A stretch of 64,000 nt of DNA from an uncultured Eggerthellaceae bacterium. GTDB lineage: Bacteria > Actinomycetota > Coriobacteriia > Coriobacteriales > Eggerthellaceae. The notes under the pieces were generated by a model. That model worked only from the letters and a program-made list of their open reading frames with translations, made no database searches and was not told where the DNA came from. Position numbers and translations under genes: made by a program. Where the stretch lies: positions 62,001-126,000 of the forward strand of contig CAJURO010000001.1 of the NCBI GenBank assembly GCA_910588985.1, read 5' to 3'. Positions 59,854 to 64,000 of the stretch are shown here, piece by piece (position 1 is the first letter of the stretch; each line of letters starts with the position of its first letter).

Positions 59854-61005
59854 ATGATCACAGTGAAAGGAAGAGCGCGTACGGCTTGCGCAGCCTTCTT
59901 GTGCGCTGCACTCACTCTGAGCATGGTTCCTTGTGCGAGCGCTTTTGCCGACGAGATGGAAGAGGATTACCAATCTCCTGAGCAGCTTGCGCAGCTTGAA
60001 GCGCTCAAAGAAGAGGCAAGCAGCATTCGCCAATCCATCGACTCGCTCCAAACCGATCTCAATCGCGCTAATGACGAATACAACGCAGCGCTTGCCGAAT
60101 ACAACGAGTGCCTTCAGAACATGCGCGCTGCGCAGGTGCGCTATCGCGAAGCTGAGCAAAAGAAGTCACAACTGCAAGGTCAGCTTTCCGACATGGCCAT
60201 CAACATGTACAAGAGCGGGGGCACCACGTCATATCTGGAGGTGCTTCTTGGAGCTACGACCTTTGACAGCTTCGTTTTAAGCTGGGATATGGTCTCACGT
60301 GTGAGCAACAAGAACGCAGAGCTCATTGCTGAGGCGCGAGCGCTTGCTGAGGAGTCACGCAGTGCTCGAGAGGAGTTCCAATCACAAAAGGCACGTGCTG
60401 AGGAGCGCATGAAGGCATCCGAGGAACAGCGTCTTCAGATCATCTCCAAGCAGGCAGACCTTTCTTCTGAAGCGGCGAAGATCACCGCAGAGGTTGCAGG
60501 CGTCGAGGCAGAGATGGAGCTTGAGGCCGAAGCGGCAAGGGCGGCTGAGCGTGCTGCGAAGGAGGCAGCACAAGCATATGCGGCTACGCTCAAGGCGGGC
60601 GATTCCCTGGATGTGGGCGATGGCTACTTCGCTGATCCGTGCCCTGACTCAGTTGAGTCAAGCGGATGGGGCTATCGTGCTTGGGATAACAAGTTCCACA
60701 AAGGGACTGATATGGCAGCTCCCATGGGTACGCCCTTCTATGCGGCCGAAGCAGGCACGGTTATCTATACAGCAAACGATAGCGCCTATAATGGGGGCGC
60801 TGGCAACTACGTCGTTATCTCACACGGCAATGGTCTTGTTACGAAATACATGCATGCCTCTGCCGTCTTCGTCAAGCCAGGAGACGTGGTCGAGCGTGGT
60901 CAGAACATCGGCGCGGTAGGCTCGACAGGTCGTTCTACAGGACCTCATCTTCATTTTCAAGTGGAATTCAATGGAACCGCCGTGTGTCCATATGATTTCC
61001 TATAG
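59854..61005 (+). CDS. Secreted M23 peptidase with coiled coil (EnvC/NlpD-like)
   Basis: Protein of 383 residues from ATG 59854, which gives a clean signal peptide (CAAFLCAALTLSMVPCASAF). Upstream in-frame ATGs add residues before it. A long coiled coil at about 35-245 (SIRQSIDSLQTDLNRANDEY and RAAERAAKEAAQAYAATL) is followed by a C-terminal LytM/M23 domain with metal ligands in FHKGTDMAAP (HxxxD) and HLHF, plus GNYVVISHGNG. Such proteins cut peptidoglycan cross-bridges or activate amidases during division. No membrane anchor. Confidence 0.9.
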   Translation: MITVKGRARTACAAFLCAALTLSMVPCASAFADEMEEDYQSPEQLAQLEALKEEASSIRQSIDSLQTDLNRANDEYNAALAEYNECLQNMRAAQVRYREAEQKKSQLQGQLSDMAINMYKSGGTTSYLEVLLGATTFDSFVLSWDMVSRVSNKNAELIAEARALAEESRSAREEFQSQKARAEERMKASEEQRLQIISKQADLSSEAAKITAEVAGVEAEMELEAEAARAAERAAKEAAQAYAATLKAGDSLDVGDGYFADPCPDSVESSGWGYRAWDNKFHKGTDMAAPMGTPFYAAEAGTVIYTANDSAYNGGAGNYVVISHGNGLVTKYMHASAVFVKPGDVVERGQNIGAVGSTGRSTGPHLHFQVEFNGTAVCPYDFL

Positions 61006-61015
61006 GACTGCGTGC

Positions 61016-61021
61016 TATAAT
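61016..61021 (+). promoter_or_regulatory. Candidate -10 of tRNA-Arg
   Basis: TATAAT preceded by TGC, 12 bases before the mature tRNA. No clear -35. Confidence 0.45.
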
Positions 61022-61032
61022 CTTCGCACTGT

Positions 61033-61108
61033 GCGCCCATGGCTCAATGGATAGAGCATCGGACTTCTAATCCGGCGGTTGCAGGTTCGAGTCCTGCTGG
61101 GCGCACCA
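61033..61108 (+). tRNA. tRNA-Arg (anticodon UCU)
   Basis: Acceptor GCGCCCA (61033-61039) pairs with TGGGCGC (61098-61104), discriminator A and encoded CCA. Anticodon loop CTTCTAA gives UCU. It lies directly upstream of argS on the same strand with no terminator between. Confidence 0.95.
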
Positions 61109-61226
61109 CATTTTTGCACAGGCTTTTATGGTATCGGAAGCGATTGATCCCTCTTTCATGCAAAGGGCTTTCATGAGAGAGGAAGACGATTTCAGTTCGG
61201 CTCACAGGGAAGGAGCGAGTGACGGC

Positions 61227-62978
61227 ATGGATATCAAAGAATCGTTGGAAGTTCTGATCGATAAAGCAATCCTCAGCGCGATGGAGGATGGTTCGCTTGC
61301 GCTTGATGAGGCGCCAGCAGCTTCGCTTGAGCGTCCTCGTGACGAGGCAAATGGAGATTGGGCTTCAACGGTGGGTATGCGCACGGCAAAGCTTGCTCGG
61401 ATGGCTCCCCGTGATGTTGCCCAGATCATCGTCGATCACATTCCAGCGAATGACATGATCGCAAGCGTCGAGATCGCAGGCCCTGGCTTCATCAATATCC
61501 GCCTTGCAGATGCCGTGCTCCAGAGCGTTGTTCGCGAAGTGCGCGAAGAGGCAGAGGACTTCGGACGCGGCACGATCCCCGAGGGCGAGCGCAAGATCAA
61601 CCTCGAATACGTTTCCGCGAACCCGACAGGACCGCTTCATGTGGGCCATGGACGTTGGGCAGCACTCGGGGATTCAATGGCTCGCGTCATGCGTCATGCT
61701 GGCTATGACGTCTACGAGGAGTTCTACATCAACGACCATGGCACCCAGCTGGACGTGTTCGGCAATTCCGTTGGCGTGCGCTATATGCAGTTGCTCGGTC
61801 ACGATGCGCAAATGCCTGAGCAGTGCTATGGCGGCAGCTATGTGGCAGATATCGCGCAAGGGATCATCGATCGCGAAGGTCGCAAGTACGAGGACATGAC
61901 TGACGCTGAGCGCATGGAGGCCTTTCGTGAGATCGCATATCGGGAGATGCTCGAGGATCAGCGCAAGATCCTTGCGAACATGGGAACGGAGTTCGATTGC
62001 TGGTTCTCCGAGCGTTCGCTCTATGTGCCTGACGAGAATGGTGAGACGGCGGTCACCCGCTCGCTCGCCGCTATGGACGAAAAGGGCTACATCTACGAGA
62101 AAGAGGGAGCGACGTGGTTCAAATCCTCGGCGCTTGGCGACGAGAAGGATCGCGTTCTCATTAAGGCGAATGGCGAGATGACCTACTTCATGTCTGATGT
62201 TGCCTACCATTATGACAAGATGATGCGCGGCTTCGACCACCTGATCAATATCTGGGGCGCCGACCATCATGGCTATGTCAAGCGCTGCGAGTGCATGCTC
62301 GAGGCGTGGGGATGGCCTGGCGCCCTTGAGATCGTGCTCGGGCAGCTCGTGAACCTTTATCGAGATGGCGAAGCTGTTCGCATGTCCAAGCGTACTGGCG
62401 AGATGGTCACGCTTGAGGAGCTCGTTGACGAGGTAGGCGTTGATGCGACGCGCTATCTGATGCTCTCGCGTTCCTCTGATCAGCCGATCGACTTCGATAT
62501 CGAGGTGGCGAAGAAGAAGGATGCGAGCAATCCTGTCTACTATGTCCAATACGCGCATGCACGTATTTGCTCGATCCTGCGCAAGGCAGCGCCCGCGGAG
62601 CTTGCAGCAAAGGCTGAGGACGGACAGATCACCACAGATGAGCTGGCGAAGGACATCATCCCAGAGAACTGCGACCTCTCCCCGCTCACGCATGAGAGCG
62701 AACTTGCCCTTATGCGCAAGATGGCCGACTTCCCGAACATGATCGCGCTTGCCGCGCGCGACCGTGCGCCATTCAGGTTGTCACATTACGCGCAGGAGAT
62801 CGCCTCGCTCTTCCATGCGTTCTACACCGATTGCCGCGTGCTTACCGATGATGACAACAACGAGCGTCCTGCTGACGATCCGGTGCGTATCGCACGTCTC
62901 GCGCTTTGCGATGCAACGCGCATCATGATCGCGCTCACGCTGGACCTCATGGGAGTCAGCGCGCCGTCTAAGATGTAG
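61227..62978 (+). CDS. argS: Arginyl-tRNA synthetase
   Basis: Class I synthetase of 583 residues from ATG 61227 (MDIKESLEVLIDKA), with AAGGAG 11 bases away. The frame extends 33 codons upstream to 61128 but without family similarity. N-terminal Add-1 domain, HIGH-type motif HVGHGRWAALG preceded by EYVSANPTGP, the segment IWGADHHGYVKR, the KMSKS-like MSKRTGEMVTLEELVDE, and a C-terminal DALR anticodon-binding domain ending LTLDLMGVSAPSKM. Immediately upstream lies tRNA-Arg(UCU), so substrate and enzyme may share a transcript. Confidence 0.96.
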   Translation: MDIKESLEVLIDKAILSAMEDGSLALDEAPAASLERPRDEANGDWASTVGMRTAKLARMAPRDVAQIIVDHIPANDMIASVEIAGPGFINIRLADAVLQSVVREVREEAEDFGRGTIPEGERKINLEYVSANPTGPLHVGHGRWAALGDSMARVMRHAGYDVYEEFYINDHGTQLDVFGNSVGVRYMQLLGHDAQMPEQCYGGSYVADIAQGIIDREGRKYEDMTDAERMEAFREIAYREMLEDQRKILANMGTEFDCWFSERSLYVPDENGETAVTRSLAAMDEKGYIYEKEGATWFKSSALGDEKDRVLIKANGEMTYFMSDVAYHYDKMMRGFDHLINIWGADHHGYVKRCECMLEAWGWPGALEIVLGQLVNLYRDGEAVRMSKRTGEMVTLEELVDEVGVDATRYLMLSRSSDQPIDFDIEVAKKKDASNPVYYVQYAHARICSILRKAAPAELAAKAEDGQITTDELAKDIIPENCDLSPLTHESELALMRKMADFPNMIALAARDRAPFRLSHYAQEIASLFHAFYTDCRVLTDDDNNERPADDPVRIARLALCDATRIMIALTLDLMGVSAPSKM

Positions 62979-62980
62979 GC

Positions 62981-63010
62981 TTGCGCATTGACGGGCGAAA
63001 CCGCTATAAT
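62981..63010 (+). promoter_or_regulatory. Promoter of tRNA-His
   Basis: TTGCGC (62981-62986), 18-base spacer and TATAAT (63005-63010), 19 bases before the tRNA. Confidence 0.55.
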
Positions 63011-63029
63011 TTCGCCTTGCGTTAAACAT

Positions 63030-63107
63030 GGTGGCTGTAGTTCAGTCGGCTAGAATGCCAGATTGTGGCTCTGGAGGTCGTGGGTTCAAGTCCCATCAGC
63101 CACCCCA
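63030..63107 (+). tRNA. tRNA-His (anticodon GUG)
   Basis: Acceptor GTGGCTG (63031-63037) pairs with CAGCCAC (63097-63103). The extra 5' G-1 at 63030 pairs with C73, the tRNA-His hallmark. The anticodon loop TTGTGGC gives GUG; CCA is encoded. Confidence 0.95.
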
Positions 63108-63117
63108 TCTTGATCTT

Positions 63118-63151
63118 CGAACTGCCGAGTGAAAGCTCGGCAGTTTCTTTT
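63118..63151 (+). terminator. Terminator after tRNA-His
   Basis: Perfect stem AACTGCCGAG (63120-63129) / CTCGGCAGTT (63136-63145) followed by TCTTTT. Between here and 63254 nothing else was recognised. Confidence 0.9.
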
Positions 63152-63254
63152 GACGACGGCTACGTCTGTCGTGCAGGAAGCGGTAGACGACTTCCCTTCT
63201 TGCTGCAACTTTGCGCTTCTGCTTTCCGCTCAATGCGAAAGTCAGCTTTTTCGC

Positions 63255-63283
63255 TTGCACTCTTGAGTCGCTTCGCCTAGAAT
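63255..63283 (+). promoter_or_regulatory. Promoter of the tRNA-Lys/CAU-tRNA pair
   Basis: TTGCAC (63255-63260), 17-base spacer and TAGAAT (63278-63283), 23 bases before tRNA-Lys. Confidence 0.65.
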
Positions 63284-63306
63284 ATCTATTCGCTTCGCAA
63301 TGACAT

Positions 63307-63382
63307 GCGCCATTAGCTTAGTTGGTAGAGCAGGGGACTCTTAATCCCAAGGTCGAAGGTTCGAGTCCTTCATGGCGCACCA
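63307..63382 (+). tRNA. tRNA-Lys (anticodon CUU)
   Basis: Acceptor GCGCCAT (63307-63313) pairs with ATGGCGC (63372-63378), discriminator A and encoded CCA. The anticodon loop CTCTTAA gives CUU. Confidence 0.95.
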
Positions 63383-63407
63383 TCCTTTTCTTTCACGTCA
63401 CATATTT

Positions 63408-63482
63408 GGGCCCTTAGCTCAATGGTGGAGCAGAGGACTCATAATCCTTTGGTTGCAGGTTCGAATCCTGCAGGGCCCACCA
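63408..63482 (+). tRNA. tRNA with anticodon CAU (tRNA-Ile2 or elongator tRNA-Met)
   Basis: Acceptor GGGCCCT (63408-63414) pairs with AGGGCCC (63472-63478), discriminator A and encoded CCA. Anticodon loop CTCATAA gives CAU. It is not an initiator, because the first acceptor pair G-C is normal and the GGG/CCC anticodon stem is absent. The acceptor and first bases resemble the lysidine-modified tRNA-Ile2 of E. coli more than its elongator Met tRNA, but this is judged from memory. Confidence 0.85.
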
Positions 63483-63610
63483 CTTTGCTCCTTCTTTTGG
63501 TCCTGATCTCATCGATCGTGCCTTATTGCCGCACTTATATGGTAAGGTTGAGCAAAACTGAGGCAATCGAATACCATTCGCGCGTGAATATCCAGGAGAA
63601 ATAAACATAT

Positions 63611-64000
63611 ATGGAGCTTTTGACCCTTGTCTTATTGCTGGCGATCGCAGTGCTCGTCTCTGCTGTCATCGATCGGGTCGTTCCACGTGTCTCATTGCCG
63701 CTCATCCAAGTTGCGATGGGTGTCATCATCGCTCTTTTCGCGCGTGGCACCATCGATATCAACCTCGAGCCCGATGTCTTCCTTGTCCTTTTCATCGCAC
63801 CCTTGCTCTATTTGGAGGCGAAGGACGCGGACAAGGCGCTTCTTTGGCGCAACAAGAAGCCGATCCTTTCCCTTGCTATCGGCCTTGTCATCGTCACTAC
63901 GCTCATCATCGGCTTCGTCTTGAACGCCATCGTGCCCTCCATCTCCCTTGCCGCTGCATTCGCGCTTGGTGCAGCCCTGGGCCCCACCGATGCGGTTGCA
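63611..64000 (+). CDS. Na+/H+ antiporter (CPA1 type), 3'-truncated
   Basis: First 130 residues of a polytopic membrane protein cut by the window end. At least four spans are visible (start MELLTLVLLLAIAVLVSAVI), with a charged loop EAKDADKALLWRNKKPI and the family motif ALGPTDAVA at the very end, which in CPA1/NhaP-type sodium-proton antiporters is part of the ion-binding region. AGGAG lies 12 bases before the ATG, slightly far. Likely function is Na+ or K+/H+ exchange at the plasma membrane. Confidence 0.85.
   Translation, partial: MELLTLVLLLAIAVLVSAVIDRVVPRVSLPLIQVAMGVIIALFARGTIDINLEPDVFLVLFIAPLLYLEAKDADKALLWRNKKPILSLAIGLVIVTTLIIGFVLNAIVPSISLAAAFALGAALGPTDAVA

Noticed and set aside
1..64000. 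CRISPR arrays, rRNA genes, prophage or full insertion sequences
   Set aside because: Reading both strands showed no spaced direct-repeat array, no rRNA-like block and no transposase or integrase other than the XerD-type recombinase.

Overview
The window looks like chromosomal DNA of an anaerobic actinobacterium of the class Coriobacteriia. This rests on protein resemblance judged by eye, moderately high GC, and gene content: a class E sortase-type LAxTG surface protein, the DUF4130/radical SAM DNA-repair pair, a UPF0371 protein and an XRE-cupin/acyl-CoA ligase pair. Genus cannot be assigned from sequence alone. No rRNA operon, prophage, transposase or CRISPR array was seen. Most of the window is compact housekeeping DNA with surface and envelope genes inserted.

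Region by region. 1-3.9 kb: translation/secretion cluster tuf (cut at the left edge), rpmG, tRNA-Trp, secE, nusG, rplK, rplA, closed by a strong bidirectional terminator. 4.0-11.3 kb: amino-acid and cell-wall genes, namely an asparagine synthetase-family amidotransferase, an Asp/Glu racemase, an ATP-grasp D-aspartate-ligase-like protein in an apparent operon with murJ, and an alanine-racemase-fold protein whose C-terminal catalytic motifs look degenerate. I read this as a candidate D-Asp/D-Asn peptidoglycan cross-bridge module. 11.3-16.5 kb: NAD kinase, UPF0371, pyrG, xerD-like. 16.5-23.5 kb: rod/elongasome operon mreB-mreC-mreD-PBP2-rodA followed by a DUF697 protein. 23.5-29.5 kb: a B12-type radical SAM protein with its DUF2344 partner, then a CydDC-like ABC exporter pair. 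29.5-32 kb: a 172-bp inverted-repeat element, then a promoter overlapped by two LexA-type boxes driving a radical SAM/DUF4130 DNA-repair pair. 32-36.9 kb: pyrE, a small orphan gene, an M42 aminopeptidase with acidic insertions, smpB, a very acidic protein and ssrA (tmRNA). 36.9-44.3 kb: lipoproteins and a surface locus (GBS-Bsp-like repeats with a transglutaminase-like domain, MBOAT acyltransferase, DHHW/AlgX-like protein). 44.4-48.4 kb: acyl-CoA ligase with XRE-cupin regulator, a small NrdD-tail-like protein, DNA polymerase IV. 48.5-52 kb: L,D-transpeptidase, murI, rdgB, tRNA-Pro. 52-56 kb: C69 dipeptidase; XRE-AbrB regulator with an ABC-2 exporter. 56-64 kb: LAxTG surface protein, tRNA-Gly, M23 hydrolase, tRNA-Arg, argS, tRNA-His, tRNA-Lys, a CAU tRNA, and the start of a Na+/H+ antiporter cut at the right edge.

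A theme is envelope construction: precursor racemases, a cross-bridge ligase, the lipid II flippase, rod-shape machinery, D,D- and L,D-transpeptidases, an M23 hydrolase and several secreted or anchored surface proteins. All functional names come from recognising motifs and family patterns by eye; no database search was run.
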